From Flavonifractor sp052065355 (GTDB taxonomy: Bacteria; Bacillota; Clostridia; Oscillospirales; Oscillospiraceae): a stretch of DNA of 64,000 nucleotides. The translations under genes and the position numbers were made by a program. The DNA lies in contig NZ_JBQHUF010000003.1 in NCBI RefSeq assembly GCF_052065355.1, positions 1 through 64,000 of the forward strand. Reading direction: 5' to 3'. Of this stretch, positions 14,904 through 24,227 are shown in pieces. The first letter of the stretch is position 1; each line of letters starts with the position of its first letter. The notes under the pieces were generated by a model. That model worked only from the letters and a program-made list of their open reading frames with translations, was not told the DNA's origin and did not search any database.

Positions 14904-14940
14904 AAGCCCTCCCTCATCCAGGGAGGGCTTTTTTTCTTTT
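14904..14940 (+). terminator. Riboswitch-controlled intrinsic terminator
   Basis: aagccctccc pairs with gggagggctt over a 7-base loop, followed by TTTTTTTCTTTT. It lies 17 bp before the cbiD start and is the expression platform of the cobalamin aptamer. Confidence 0.9.
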
Positions 14941-14956
14941 GAAGTGGAGGTGCGGC

Positions 14957-16093
14957 ATGGCGAAACTGGAGGTCTACCTCCCTGTGGGGAAGGAGAGGCT
15001 GCGCTGCGGCTATACCACCGGCACCTGTGCCGCCGCCGCGGCCGCCGGAGCGGTCCGGCGGCTCTTGACTGGGGAGGCCCTGCCTGCCGTGCGGGTGGAT
15101 ACCCCTGCCGGGATCAGCGTGGAGGCTGAGCTGCTGGATCACGCCGCCGGGCCGGACTGGGCCTCCTGCGCCGTCCGGAAGGACGGCGGGGACGACCCGG
15201 ACGTCACCGACGGTGCCCTGATCTATGCCCGGGCGGAGCGGACAGATGCTCCCGGTGTTGCCATTGACGGCGGCACGGGCGTGGGCAGGGTCACCCGGCC
15301 CGGCCTGGACCAGCCGGTGGGCCAGGCGGCTATCAACTCCACCCCCCGGCGGATGATTCGGGAGCAGGCGGAGCGGGTCATGGCGGAGGCGGGCTATACC
15401 GGCGGCGTGTTGGTGACGGTCTCCGTGCCCGAGGGAGAAAAACTGGCGGGTCACACCTTCAATCCCCGGCTGGGCATTGAGGGGGGCATCTCCATCCTGG
15501 GCACCAGCGGCATCGTCCGGCCCATGAGTGAGGCTGCCCTCATCGACTCGCTGTATCTGGAACAGGACATGGCCCGGGCTGCCGGAGTGACAGATCTGCT
15601 GATGACTCCCGGCAACTACGGAGACTCTTTCGCGGAGGGAACCCTGGGCCTGGATCTCACCCACCGCTGCACCTGCAGCAACTACCTGGGCATGGCCATC
15701 GACCATGCCGCCGGGCTGGGTTTTTCCTCTCTGTTGCTGGTGGGTCACCTGGGTAAGCTCATCAAGGCGGCGGCGGGCAGCATGAACACCCACTCCAGGG
15801 TGGCCGACGGGCGGCGGGAGACCCTCACCGCCCACGCCGCCCTGGCGGGAGGTTCGCCGGAGCTGCTCCGGGCCCTGTTTGACAGTCCCACCACCGACGC
15901 AGGGGTGGAGCTGCTGAAAAAGGCCGGCCTGCTGGAGCCGGTGATGGCCTCCATCGGGGCGGCCCTGGAGGATCAGCTCCGCCACAGGGCGGGGCCGGAG
16001 CTGGAGATCGAAGCGGTCTTCTTCTCCAATCAATACGGTATTTTGGGAAAAACATCGGGGGCGGACCGGCTGCTGGCCCTCCACCGGGTATAG
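14957..16093 (+). CDS. cbiD: Cobalt-precorrin-5B C1-methyltransferase
   Basis: CbiD transfers a methyl group from S-adenosylmethionine to C1 of the anaerobic corrin intermediate. The 378-residue protein begins MAKLEVYLPVGKERLRCGYTTG; the CGYTTGTCAAAAA motif is diagnostic, followed by GRVTRPGL, the RLGIEGGISILGTSGIV block and a late VGHLGKLIK. ATG 14957 has GTGGAGG upstream; the reading frame is open further back but through the riboswitch terminator. As first gene after the riboswitch it heads an operon of tightly overlapping genes. Confidence 0.93.
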   Translation: MAKLEVYLPVGKERLRCGYTTGTCAAAAAAGAVRRLLTGEALPAVRVDTPAGISVEAELLDHAAGPDWASCAVRKDGGDDPDVTDGALIYARAERTDAPGVAIDGGTGVGRVTRPGLDQPVGQAAINSTPRRMIREQAERVMAEAGYTGGVLVTVSVPEGEKLAGHTFNPRLGIEGGISILGTSGIVRPMSEAALIDSLYLEQDMARAAGVTDLLMTPGNYGDSFAEGTLGLDLTHRCTCSNYLGMAIDHAAGLGFSSLLLVGHLGKLIKAAAGSMNTHSRVADGRRETLTAHAALAGGSPELLRALFDSPTTDAGVELLKKAGLLEPVMASIGAALEDQLRHRAGPELEIEAVFFSNQYGILGKTSGADRLLALHRV

Positions 16094-16102
16094 GAGGAAC
16101 TT

Positions 16103-16858
16103 ATGGTACATTTTATCGGCGCGGGCCCCGGCGGGGCCGATCTCATCACCGTGCGGGGAGCCAAGCTGCTGGGGGAGGCCGACGTCATCATCTACGCCGG
16201 CTCCCTGGTGAATCCCGCTCTGCTGGACTATAAAAAAGAGGGCTGCCAGGTGTACGACAGCGCCAAGATGACCCTGGAAGAAGTCATCGAGGTGATGAAA
16301 GCCACCGAGGAAAAGGGTGGCACCACCGCCCGCCTCCACACCGGCGACCCCTCTCTCTACGGTGCCCACCGGGAGCAGATGGACGAGTTGGATAAGCTGG
16401 GCATCAGCTATAACGTGACCCCCGGCGTGTCCTCCTTCTCCGGAGCCGCCGCCGCCCTTTGCGCGGAGTATACTCTGCCCGACGTATCACAGTCCGTCAT
16501 CATTACCCGCATGGCGGGCCGCACGCCGGTGCCCGAGGGAGAACAGCTGCGCAAGATGGCCTCTCACGGCTGCACCATGGTGCTCTTTTTGTCCACCGGA
16601 CTGCTGGAGGATGTGGAAAAAGAGCTGGCGGCGGGCGGCTATGCCCCCGACACTCCGGCGGCCATTGTCTATAAGGCCACCTGGCCGGAGGAAAAGGTGT
16701 ACCGCTGCACCGTGTCTACCCTGGCCCAGACCGCACGGGAAAACCACGTCACCAAGACGGCGTTGATTACCATTGGTAATTTCCTGGGTGAAAAATACGA
16801 AAGATCCAAGCTGTACGACCCCACCTTCACCCATGAGTTCCGGGAGGCCAGCAAGTGA
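16103..16858 (+). CDS. cbiF: Cobalt-precorrin-4 C11-methyltransferase
   Basis: This 251-residue SAM-dependent tetrapyrrole methylase methylates C11. It begins VHFIGAGPGGADLITVRG, the family's P-loop-like glycine motif, followed by YAGSLVNPALLDY and HTGDPSLYGAHREQMDEL, which distinguish CbiF/CobM from the other corrin methylases. RBS TAGGAGGAA lies seven bases before ATG 16103, nine bases after cbiD, and its stop overlaps the GTG start of cbiG. Confidence 0.93.
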   Translation: MVHFIGAGPGGADLITVRGAKLLGEADVIIYAGSLVNPALLDYKKEGCQVYDSAKMTLEEVIEVMKATEEKGGTTARLHTGDPSLYGAHREQMDELDKLGISYNVTPGVSSFSGAAAALCAEYTLPDVSQSVIITRMAGRTPVPEGEQLRKMASHGCTMVLFLSTGLLEDVEKELAAGGYAPDTPAAIVYKATWPEEKVYRCTVSTLAQTARENHVTKTALITIGNFLGEKYERSKLYDPTFTHEFREASK

Positions 16859-17844
16859 CAGCGGCCATTCTGGCTTTTACACGCCGGGGCGCGACCCTGG
16901 GAAAGAAGCTGGCGGAGGCGCTGGACGCCTCCCTCCATGTGCCCGCCCGGTTTGCCGCTGAGGTTGGGGCGGAGGCCTATGACAGCCTAGAGGGCTGGAC
17001 GGCGCGGATGTGGGGGGAAAAGGACGCCCTCATTTTTGTGGGAGCCTGCGGCATCGCCGTCCGGGCCATTGCCCCCCATGTAAAGGATAAATTCACTGAT
17101 CCTGCCGTGGTGAGCGTGGACGAGGCGGGGCGGTTTGTGGTACCCCTCCTCTCCGGTCACGTGGGCGGGGCCAATGAGCTGGCCCTCCGGGTGGCGGCTC
17201 TCACCGGCGGCCAGGCGGCCATCTCCACCGCCACCGACGTCAACGGCCTGTTCGCCGTGGACGTGTGGGCCAGGAAGCGGGATATGGCCATTACGGACCG
17301 GACACTTGCCAAAGAGGTGTCCGCCGCTCTGCTGGAGGGCAAGAGCGTGGGCTTTGCCAGCGACTTCGGCCATCCCTGCCCGCAGGGGCTGACGGTCAGC
17401 CCGGCGGAGCTTGGGGTGTGGGTCACTTGGAAGACCGGGAACGGCCCCTTTGCCCGCACCCTGCGGCTGGTTCCAAAAGGATTGATTCTGGGCATCGGTT
17501 GCCGGAGGGGTACGCCCCGGGCGGCCATTGAGGAGGCGGTGTCCGCCGCCCTGGCGGGGTATGAACCTGCCGCTGTGGAGCGGGTAGCCACCATTGATCT
17601 GAAACAAAACGAGCCCGGCCTGCTGGCCTTTTGTGCCGCCCATGACCTGCCCCTGTCCGTCTATTCTGCGGCGGAACTGGCGGCGGTGGAGGGCGACTTT
17701 ACCCCCTCCGACTTTGTGAAGGGGATCACCGGCGTGGACAACGTGTGCGAGCGGGCGGCTGTGCTGGCGGGAGGCGCCATTCTGGTGCCCAAACAGGCAA
17801 AAAACGGCGTCACCGCAGCGGTGGCGGGAAGGAAGATTGTATGA
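16855..17844 (+). CDS. cbiG: Cobalt-precorrin-5A hydrolase
   Basis: CbiG opens the delta-lactone of cobalt-precorrin-5A and releases acetaldehyde, a step specific to the anaerobic pathway. In the 329-residue protein the N-terminal domain contains FVGACGIAVRAIAPHVKDK and VPLLSGHVGGANELA, and the C-terminal domain GIGCRRGTP and the final TGVDNVCERAA. Translation starts at GTG 16855 inside the cbiF stop (GTGA), indicating coupling. The stop overlaps the ATG of cbiH. Confidence 0.93.
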   Translation: MTAAILAFTRRGATLGKKLAEALDASLHVPARFAAEVGAEAYDSLEGWTARMWGEKDALIFVGACGIAVRAIAPHVKDKFTDPAVVSVDEAGRFVVPLLSGHVGGANELALRVAALTGGQAAISTATDVNGLFAVDVWARKRDMAITDRTLAKEVSAALLEGKSVGFASDFGHPCPQGLTVSPAELGVWVTWKTGNGPFARTLRLVPKGLILGIGCRRGTPRAAIEEAVSAALAGYEPAAVERVATIDLKQNEPGLLAFCAAHDLPLSVYSAAELAAVEGDFTPSDFVKGITGVDNVCERAAVLAGGAILVPKQAKNGVTAAVAGRKIV

Positions 17845-18575
17845 AAGTAACTGTCATCGGACTGGGCCCCGGCGGCGGCGTGGATCTCACCGGCCGGGCC
17901 AGAGCCGCTTTGGAGGTCTGTGACCTTATCGTGGGCTATACCGCTTATATTGACCTGATACGGCCTGATTTCCCCGAGAAAGAGGTGCTGTCCACCGGCA
18001 TGCGCCGGGAGGTAGACCGCTGCCGGGCCGCCGTGGAGGCCGCCTGCACCGGCAAAAACGTGGCCGTGGTGTGCTCCGGAGACTCCGGTGTCTACGGTAT
18101 GGCTGGCCTCATTTACGAGGTGGCCCAGGAGTATGACCCCATCGAGATTGAAGTGGTGCCCGGCATCACCGCCGCCTGCGGCGGAGCCGCCGTGCTGGGT
18201 GCGCCCCTGACCCACGACTTTGCCGTCATCTCTCTGTCCGACCTGCTCACCCCCTGGGAGAAGATCGAGAAGCGTTTGAGCGCCGCCGCCCAGGCGGACT
18301 TTGTCATCTGCCTCTATAACCCCTCCAGCCGGAATCGCCCCGACTATCTTCAGCGGGCCTGCGACATCCTGCTGCGGGATAAAGCTCCCGATACCGTTTG
18401 CGGCACCGTCCGCAACATCGGCCGGGATGGGGAAGAGGGGCAGCTCCTCACCCTGGCTCAGCTGCGGGACACCCAGGTGGATATGTTCACCACCGTGTTC
18501 ATCGGCAACAGCCAGACCAAGGTGTTGAGCGGGAAGATGGTCACCCCCCGTGGCTATCTCCAGCGGGGCGAGTAA
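17841..18575 (+). CDS. cbiH: Cobalt-precorrin-3 C17-methyltransferase
   Basis: The 244-residue SAM methylase closes the corrin ring and methylates C17. It starts MKVTVIGLGPGGGVDLT at ATG 17841 in an ATGA overlap with cbiG. Typical CbiH/CobJ motifs are GYTAYIDL, CSGDSGVYGMAGLIYE, VPGITAACGGAAVLGAPLTHDF and LYNPSSRNRPDYL. No iron-sulfur extension is present, so it is the single-domain form. Confidence 0.93.
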   Translation: MKVTVIGLGPGGGVDLTGRARAALEVCDLIVGYTAYIDLIRPDFPEKEVLSTGMRREVDRCRAAVEAACTGKNVAVVCSGDSGVYGMAGLIYEVAQEYDPIEIEVVPGITAACGGAAVLGAPLTHDFAVISLSDLLTPWEKIEKRLSAAAQADFVICLYNPSSRNRPDYLQRACDILLRDKAPDTVCGTVRNIGRDGEEGQLLTLAQLRDTQVDMFTTVFIGNSQTKVLSGKMVTPRGYLQRGE

Positions 18576-18576
18576 G

Positions 18577-19317
18577 ATGGAGATCCTGCTCTTTGGCGGC
18601 ACCGGAGAGGGCCGGGAGCTGGCCCAGTGGCTGCTGGACTGCCAGATTCCAACCCTGGTGTGCGTGGCCACCGAGTACGGCGAGACCCTCCTGCCTCCTG
18701 GGGCGGAGGCCCATGTGGGCCGCCTGGATCGGGAGGAAATGGAACAGCTGATAACCTCCCGCCCTTTCACCCACGTGGTGGACGCCACCCATCCCTACGC
18801 CGTGGAGGTGACCGCCAACATCAAAGCGGCGGCGGAGGCGGCGGGACTGCCCTGCCTCCGGCTGGTGCGGCAGTCCGACGGGGAAGACCTGTGCCATAAG
18901 GCTGGGGACATGGCTGGGGCGGCGTACATGCTGGAACGGCTGCCGGGCAACGTACTGCTCACCACCGGCAGCAAGGAGCTGGACGCCTTTGCAAAGCCCG
19001 GACTGGTGGAGCGCTGCTATCCCAGGGTGCTGCCCATGGCGGACTCCCTGGATCGCTGCCTGAAGCTGGGCTTTCCGCCCAAAAATATCATCTGCATGCA
19101 GGGGCCCTTCTCCAAAGAGCTGAATGTGGCCCTTTTACGGCAATATCACATCAAGACCCTGGTCACCAAGGACACCGGCGGCTACGGCGGGTTCCGGGAA
19201 AAGGCGGAGGCCGCCAGAGAGGCGGGCTGCGCCCTGCTGGTAGTGGAGCGGCCCAGCCGGGAGGCCGGGCTGACCATCGAGGAGATCCAGGAGAGGCTGA
19301 AGGAGGAACGGGCATGA
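18577..19317 (+). CDS. cbiJ: Cobalt-precorrin-6A reductase
   Basis: CbiJ reduces the macrocycle of cobalt-precorrin-6A with a nicotinamide cofactor. The 246-residue protein starts MEILLFGGTGEGRELA, a dinucleotide-binding glycine motif. It continues with HVVDATHPYAVEVT, LLTTGSKELDAF, CMQGPFSKELN and VTKDTGGYGGFREK, all characteristic of the CobK/CbiJ family. ATG 18577 is one base after the cbiH stop; the end overlaps cbiE/T by four bases. Confidence 0.92.
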   Translation: MEILLFGGTGEGRELAQWLLDCQIPTLVCVATEYGETLLPPGAEAHVGRLDREEMEQLITSRPFTHVVDATHPYAVEVTANIKAAAEAAGLPCLRLVRQSDGEDLCHKAGDMAGAAYMLERLPGNVLLTTGSKELDAFAKPGLVERCYPRVLPMADSLDRCLKLGFPPKNIICMQGPFSKELNVALLRQYHIKTLVTKDTGGYGGFREKAEAAREAGCALLVVERPSREAGLTIEEIQERLKEERA

Positions 19318-20507
19318 AGGTCTATCTCATCGGGGTGGGCATGGGCAACCCCGAGACCATGACGGTGGGTGCGCTGGAGGCCATTAAGGTCTGTCCCGTG
19401 CTGGTGGGCGCCCGCCGCCTGCTGGAGCCCTGGACAGAAAGCCACGACTGCGTGCCTCTCATTGCCGGGGCCGATATCGCGGAATATATCGGCAAAGTGC
19501 AGGAAGGGCCGGTGGGAGTCCTCCTGTCGGGCGACACCGGCTTTTACAGCGGGGCCAAAAAACTGTGGACCCTGCTGCTGGATCACGAGGTGATTACCAT
19601 TCCCGGCATCTCCTCCATGAGCTATCTCTCCGCCAAGCTCCACGTGGACTGGCAGGACGTGAAGATCGTCAGCGCCCATGGGAGAAGCCACAACGTGGTG
19701 GGGGAGATCCAGCGCAACGCCCGCACCTTTGCCCTCACCGGGGGCAATACGAAGGCCCAGGACATCTGCCGGGAGCTGACCGATCGTGGTCTGGGAAACG
19801 TGAAAATTTCGGTGGGGGAGCGGCTGAGCTACTCCGACGAGCGGGTGGTCACCGGCACCGCCGCTGAACTGGCGGAGCAGGAGTTTGAGGACCTGTCCGT
19901 GCTGCTGGCGGAAAATCCCGACCCGGTGGTGCGGCCCTGGAACGGCTCCGGCCTGCCGGATGACGCCTTCCTCCGGGGCGATGTGCCCATGACCAAAGAG
20001 GAGGTGCGCACCCTGGCCCTCTCCAAGCTGCGGCTGAACGAGGACAGCGTAGTGTGGGATGTGGGGGCCGGTACCGGCTCGGTGTCCATCGAGTGCGCCC
20101 TCTCCTGTCCCGCCGGGCGGGTGTTCGCCGTGGAGAAGAAGGAGGCGGCCCTGGCCTTGCTGGCCGAGAACAAGGCCCGCTTCCACGCCTCCAACCTGAC
20201 CATCGTGGGCGGTACCGCCCCGGAGGCACTGGAGGAGCTGCCCGCACCCGACCGGGTCTTTCTCGGCGGCACCTCCGGAGAGCTGAGCGAGATCCTGGAC
20301 GTGATTTTCCGCAAGAATCCCGCTGCCCGGGTGGTGTGCACCGCCGTGACCCTGGAGACGGTGGCTGAGGCCGCCCGCCTCTTTGCCAATCTGGAAGGGG
20401 CTGACATGGTGCAGGTGTCCGCCACACGCACCCGGCAGGCGGGTCGCTACCACCTGATGGACGCCCAGAACCCGGTGTGGATTTTCTCCGGGGAGGGGCG
20501 GGTATGA
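19314..20507 (+). CDS. cbiET: Fused CbiE-CbiT: C5/C15-methyltransferase and C12-decarboxylase
   Basis: The 397-residue protein joins two activities that are separate genes in Salmonella. Residues 1-205 are a tetrapyrrole methylase (MKVYLIGVGMGNPETMT, VLLSGDTGFYSGAKKL) like CbiE, and residues 215-397 are a class I SAM methyltransferase (WDVGAGTGSVSIECAL) like CbiT. Together they methylate C5 and C15 and decarboxylate the C12 acetate. The fusion is equivalent to aerobic CobL and is common in Firmicutes. ATG 19314 overlaps the cbiJ stop. Confidence 0.92.
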   Translation: MKVYLIGVGMGNPETMTVGALEAIKVCPVLVGARRLLEPWTESHDCVPLIAGADIAEYIGKVQEGPVGVLLSGDTGFYSGAKKLWTLLLDHEVITIPGISSMSYLSAKLHVDWQDVKIVSAHGRSHNVVGEIQRNARTFALTGGNTKAQDICRELTDRGLGNVKISVGERLSYSDERVVTGTAAELAEQEFEDLSVLLAENPDPVVRPWNGSGLPDDAFLRGDVPMTKEEVRTLALSKLRLNEDSVVWDVGAGTGSVSIECALSCPAGRVFAVEKKEAALALLAENKARFHASNLTIVGGTAPEALEELPAPDRVFLGGTSGELSEILDVIFRKNPAARVVCTAVTLETVAEAARLFANLEGADMVQVSATRTRQAGRYHLMDAQNPVWIFSGEGRV

Positions 20508-21874
20508 GCGCCCCCCGGCTGCTGCTGTGCGCGCCTGCCAGCGGAGGGGGCAAGACCACGGTGACCTGCGCCGTCCTTCAGGCCCTGATGGATCGGAGCC
20601 TGAACCCCGTGGCCTTTAAGTGCGGCCCGGACTATATCGACCCCATGTTCCATAGTGAGATCATCGGGGCCAAGAGCCGGAATTTAGACCTGTTTTTCCT
20701 GGGTGAGGACAAGACCCGGTATCTGCTGGAACAAAACAGCTCTGGCAGCGGCCTGGCCCTCATTGAAGGAGTCATGGGCTACTACGACGGCATCGCCATG
20801 AGCCATGAGGCCAGCGCCTACCACCTGGCCCGGGTCACGGAAACGCCCGCGGTGCTGGTGCTGGATGGACGGGGAAGCGCCCGCACCATTGCAGCTGTGG
20901 TGCACGGCATGAAAACCTTCCGGCCGGACAGCGGCATCAGGGGCGTGATTTTAAACCGGGTGTCTCCCATGCTCTACCCCCGGTTAAAGGAGTGCATTGA
21001 GGCCGAGACCGGCCTTACCGTTTACGGCTACCTGCCCAACCTGCCCGACTGTGCTCTGGAGAGCCGCCACCTGGGCCTGGTGACCGCCGCCGAGGTGGTC
21101 AACCTGAAGGAAAAGCTGAAAAAGCTGGCCGCCCAGGCGGAAAAGAGCCTGGATTTGGACGGCCTGCTGGCCCTGGCCGCCTCCGCCCCGGCGCTGAATC
21201 CCAAGCCCGTGGAACTGCCGGAGCCGGTGGAGGGTCAGCCCGTCATCGCGGTGGCCAAGGATAAGGCCTTCTGCTTCTACTACGCCGATGGCCTGGAGCT
21301 GCTGGAGCAGATGGGAGCGAAGCTGGTGGAGTTCTCCCCGTTGGCGGACGAGGCGCTCCCCGAGGGTACCTGCGGCCTCTATCTGGGAGGCGGCTACCCG
21401 GAGGAGTTCGCCAAGGAACTGGCGGACAACCACAGCCTGCTCCGGGAGATCCACGATAAAATTTTGCACGGTCTGCCCACCATAGCCGAGTGCGGCGGAT
21501 TTCTCTACCTCAACCGCCACCTGGGTGATGCCGATGGCCGGTATGACTGGCGCATGGTGGGAGCCTTTTCCGGGGATGCCCACAACACCGGCAAGCTGGG
21601 CCGGTTCGGGTACGTCACCCTGACGGCCCAGAAGGACGGCCTGTTGTGTCAGGCAGGGGAGAGCTTCCCCGCCCACGAGTTCCACTACTGGGACAGCAAC
21701 ACTCCCGGAACCGATTTCCACGCGCAAAAGCCCCAGAGCGACCGGGGCTGGGACTGCGCCTTCCATACTCCGACGCTGTACGCCGGATTTCCCCACTTCC
21801 ATTTCTGGGCCAGGCCCGAGCTGGCCCGTAATTTTGTGGCGGTAGCCCGCCGATATCAGGAGGAATCGCTATGA
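20504..21874 (+). CDS. cbiA: Cobyrinate a,c-diamide synthase
   Basis: This 456-residue glutamine amidotransferase amidates the a and c side chains of cobyrinate. The N-terminal ATPase domain begins APASGGGKTTVTCAVL (P-loop) and contains FKCGPDYIDPMFH and EGVMGYYDG. The C-terminal triad-type GATase domain carries GGGYPEEFA and the nucleophile in IAECGGFLYL near residue 333, with HEFHYWD supplying the histidine. It starts at ATG 20504, overlapping cbiT by four bases. Confidence 0.93.
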   Translation: MSAPRLLLCAPASGGGKTTVTCAVLQALMDRSLNPVAFKCGPDYIDPMFHSEIIGAKSRNLDLFFLGEDKTRYLLEQNSSGSGLALIEGVMGYYDGIAMSHEASAYHLARVTETPAVLVLDGRGSARTIAAVVHGMKTFRPDSGIRGVILNRVSPMLYPRLKECIEAETGLTVYGYLPNLPDCALESRHLGLVTAAEVVNLKEKLKKLAAQAEKSLDLDGLLALAASAPALNPKPVELPEPVEGQPVIAVAKDKAFCFYYADGLELLEQMGAKLVEFSPLADEALPEGTCGLYLGGGYPEEFAKELADNHSLLREIHDKILHGLPTIAECGGFLYLNRHLGDADGRYDWRMVGAFSGDAHNTGKLGRFGYVTLTAQKDGLLCQAGESFPAHEFHYWDSNTPGTDFHAQKPQSDRGWDCAFHTPTLYAGFPHFHFWARPELARNFVAVARRYQEESL

Positions 21875-22929
21875 CACTGGAAGAAGTGGTACGTTCCATT
21901 ACCCCCGCCGACCAGAAGGCCGCCGCCGCGGCCAAAGCCCGCTGGGACTCCATCGCCAAGCCCCTGGGCAGCCTGGGCGCTTTGGAGGACGCCGTCATCC
22001 GCATGGCGGCTATGATGGGCACGCCCGATGTGGATATTTCCAAGCGGGCGGTGGTGGTGATGTGCGCCGATAACGGCGTGGTGGCCCAGGGCGTTACCCA
22101 GACCGGCCAGGAGGTCACCGCCATCGTGGCGGAGAACATGTCCTCCGGCGATACCAGTGTGTGCGCCATGTCCCGCCACGCCGGGGTGGAGGTGGTGCCG
22201 GTGGATATCGGCACGGCCACGCCCCTCAAGGGTGAGCGGATTTTGCAGAAAAACATCCGCCGTGGTACCGCTGACCTGACTCAGGGCCCCGCCATGACCC
22301 GGGATGAGGCGGAGCGGGCGGTGCTCACCGGTGTGGAGATTGCCAAAGATTTGTGCGCCAAGGGTGTAAAGCTCCTGGCCACCGGAGAAATGGGTATCGG
22401 AAATACTACTACTTCCTCCGCCGTGGCCTGCGTGTTTTTGAACAAGGAGCCGGTGGTGATGACCGGCCGGGGCGCCGGCCTGTCCAGCGAGGGCTTGCAG
22501 CGCAAGATCCACGCTATCGAGACCGGCATCGCGGTGAACCAGCCCGACCCCAATGATCCTCTGGACGTGGTGAGCAAGGTGGGCGGCCTGGATCTGGCGG
22601 GTCTGGCCGGCGTGTTCCTGGGCGGCGCCATGTGCCATGTGCCGGTGATGGTGGACGGCTTTATCTCGTCGGTGGCCGCCCTTATTGCCGCCCGGATCTG
22701 CCCGGACTGCAGGGACTACATGCTGGGTTCCCACGCCTCCGACGAGCCGGCCAGCAAGCTGGTGCTGGCCGAATTGGGCCTGGAGCCCTTCCTGTATGCT
22801 GGCATGCGCCTGGGCGAGGGCACCGGTGCCGTGGCGGTGACGCCCCTGCTGGACATGGGCCTGGCGGTGTACCGGGAAATGACCACCTTTGAGGCGACTG
22901 ATATTGAAGCATACCAGCCCCTGACTTGA
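21871..22929 (+). CDS. cobT: Nicotinate-nucleotide:dimethylbenzimidazole phosphoribosyltransferase
   Basis: CobT activates the lower ligand base to its alpha-ribotide. The 352-residue protein has the family landmarks KPLGSLGALEDAVIRMA, CADNGVVAQGVTQTGQEVT and EMGIGNTTTSSAV, plus the catalytic glutamate region near GMRLGEGTGAV. RBS AGGAGGAA precedes ATG 21871 inside the cbiA stop. No bluB or bza gene for lower-ligand synthesis is visible here, so the base is made elsewhere or scavenged. Confidence 0.93.
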   Translation: MTLEEVVRSITPADQKAAAAAKARWDSIAKPLGSLGALEDAVIRMAAMMGTPDVDISKRAVVVMCADNGVVAQGVTQTGQEVTAIVAENMSSGDTSVCAMSRHAGVEVVPVDIGTATPLKGERILQKNIRRGTADLTQGPAMTRDEAERAVLTGVEIAKDLCAKGVKLLATGEMGIGNTTTSSAVACVFLNKEPVVMTGRGAGLSSEGLQRKIHAIETGIAVNQPDPNDPLDVVSKVGGLDLAGLAGVFLGGAMCHVPVMVDGFISSVAALIAARICPDCRDYMLGSHASDEPASKLVLAELGLEPFLYAGMRLGEGTGAVAVTPLLDMGLAVYREMTTFEATDIEAYQPLT

Positions 22930-22938
22930 GGTAGTGTC

Positions 22939-23463
22939 ATGCTGATTTTGGTATCCGGCGAGTCGGGCAGCGGCAAGTCGGAATTTGCCGAGGGCCTGGT
23001 GGTGTCCTCCGGCCTGAACGAGCGCGTTTATCTGGCCACCATGCAGGTGTGGGACGAAGAAAGTGTCCGCCGGGTGGAGCGCCACCGGCAGATGCGGGCG
23101 GGGAAGGGATTTGACACCCTGGAGTGCCCCACCGGCCTGGACAAGCTGGAGGTGCCCGCCCACTCCGCCGTTCTGCTGGAAGACCTGTCCAACCTGTCCG
23201 CCAACGAGTATTTTGCCCCCGAGGGCGGCGGAAAGGCGGCCTTTGACCGGGTGCTGGCAGGCATCCAGCGGGCCGCCGCCAGCGCGGAACTGCTGGTGGT
23301 GGTCACCAATGAGCTGTTTTCCGACGGGATGCGCTACGACCCGGAGACTGCCGCCTATCTGGAGCTGTTGGCCGGTCTGAACCGGGCCATCGCCGCCCAG
23401 GCGGATCAGGTATATGAAGTGGTATGCGGGATTCCCGTGGCCTGGAAGGAAGCGAAAACTTGA
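22939..23463 (+). CDS. cobU: Adenosylcobinamide kinase / guanylyltransferase (CobU-type)
   Basis: The 174-residue protein starts MLILVSGESGSGKSEFAE with a clear P-loop (residues 7-14) and continues with YLATMQVWDEES and RHRQMRAGKGFDTLE, containing the CobU histidine used as guanylate acceptor. The later NEVG-x-G-x-VP motif is degenerate here (TNELFSDGMRYDP), whereas it is well kept in the CobU-like gene at 24224. It lies between cobT and cobS, as expected for nucleotide-loop assembly. Confidence 0.85.
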   Translation: MLILVSGESGSGKSEFAEGLVVSSGLNERVYLATMQVWDEESVRRVERHRQMRAGKGFDTLECPTGLDKLEVPAHSAVLLEDLSNLSANEYFAPEGGGKAAFDRVLAGIQRAAASAELLVVVTNELFSDGMRYDPETAAYLELLAGLNRAIAAQADQVYEVVCGIPVAWKEAKT

Positions 23464-24227
23464 AAAGCTTAATCATTGCCTTTGCCATGTACTCCAAAAT
23501 CCCCATGCCCAGGGTGGACTGGGAGAAAAAAGCCCTGTCCTGGGCCCTGTGCTGGTTTCCCCTGGTGGGTGTGGTCATCGGGGCCGTCCTATATGGCTGG
23601 ATGGCCCTGGCGGAGTTTCTGCACATTGGCTCCGCCCTGTTCGCCGCTATTGCCCTGCTCCTTCCCATCGCACTCAGCGGCGGCATCCATCTGGACGGGT
23701 TCTGCGACACCTGTGATGCTCTGTCCTCCCACCAGAGCAGAGAGCGGAAGCTGGAAATTTTGAAGGACTCCCACACCGGGGCCTTCGCCATCATCTGCTG
23801 TGTGCTCTGCCTGCTGGTCTTTTTCGCCGGTTGGTGCGAGGTGTCGGCGGCGGGGAGCGCCGCCCTGGTGCTGGCCCTGGGACCTGCCCTGTCCCGCAGC
23901 CTGTCCGGTTTCTTCGCCGTCACCCTGCCCAACGCCCGGGGAACCGGCCTGCTGGCCACCTTTACCCAGCCTATGGACGCGGCGAAGGCACGGGGGGTGC
24001 TGACCATCTGGATGGTGGTGGTGGCCGCCGCCATGCTGTGGCTGTCCCCTCTCACCGGCGGGGCCGCCCTGCTGGGCGCGGGTCTGGCCTGCCTATACTA
24101 CCGGATCATGAGTTTTCGGCAGTTCGGCGGCGTCACCGGCGACCTGGCGGGCTTCTTCCTCCAGACCTGCGAGCTGGCCATGGTGCTGGCGGTGGTGCTG
24201 GTACAGAAATTGGAGGCGGTGCTATGA
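23460..24227 (+). CDS. cobS: Adenosylcobinamide-GDP ribazoletransferase
   Basis: CobS joins activated cobinamide to alpha-ribazole at the membrane. The 255-residue protein has several transmembrane segments and the conserved GGIHLDGFCDTCDAL motif (metal-binding Asp residues) near residue 76, then KDSHTGAFA and a late FGGVTGDLAGF. Translation starts at TTG 23460, which overlaps the cobU stop; GGAAG lies eight bases upstream. Confidence 0.92.
   Translation: MKSLIIAFAMYSKIPMPRVDWEKKALSWALCWFPLVGVVIGAVLYGWMALAEFLHIGSALFAAIALLLPIALSGGIHLDGFCDTCDALSSHQSRERKLEILKDSHTGAFAIICCVLCLLVFFAGWCEVSAAGSAALVLALGPALSRSLSGFFAVTLPNARGTGLLATFTQPMDAAKARGVLTIWMVVVAAAMLWLSPLTGGAALLGAGLACLYYRIMSFRQFGGVTGDLAGFFLQTCELAMVLAVVLVQKLEAVL

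Noticed and set aside
14423..16369. 648-codon minus-strand open frame opposite the regulator end and cbiD
   Set aside because: It is a shadow frame of GC-rich coding DNA. Its translation is low-complexity, it has no ribosome binding site, and it crosses the riboswitch and terminator.
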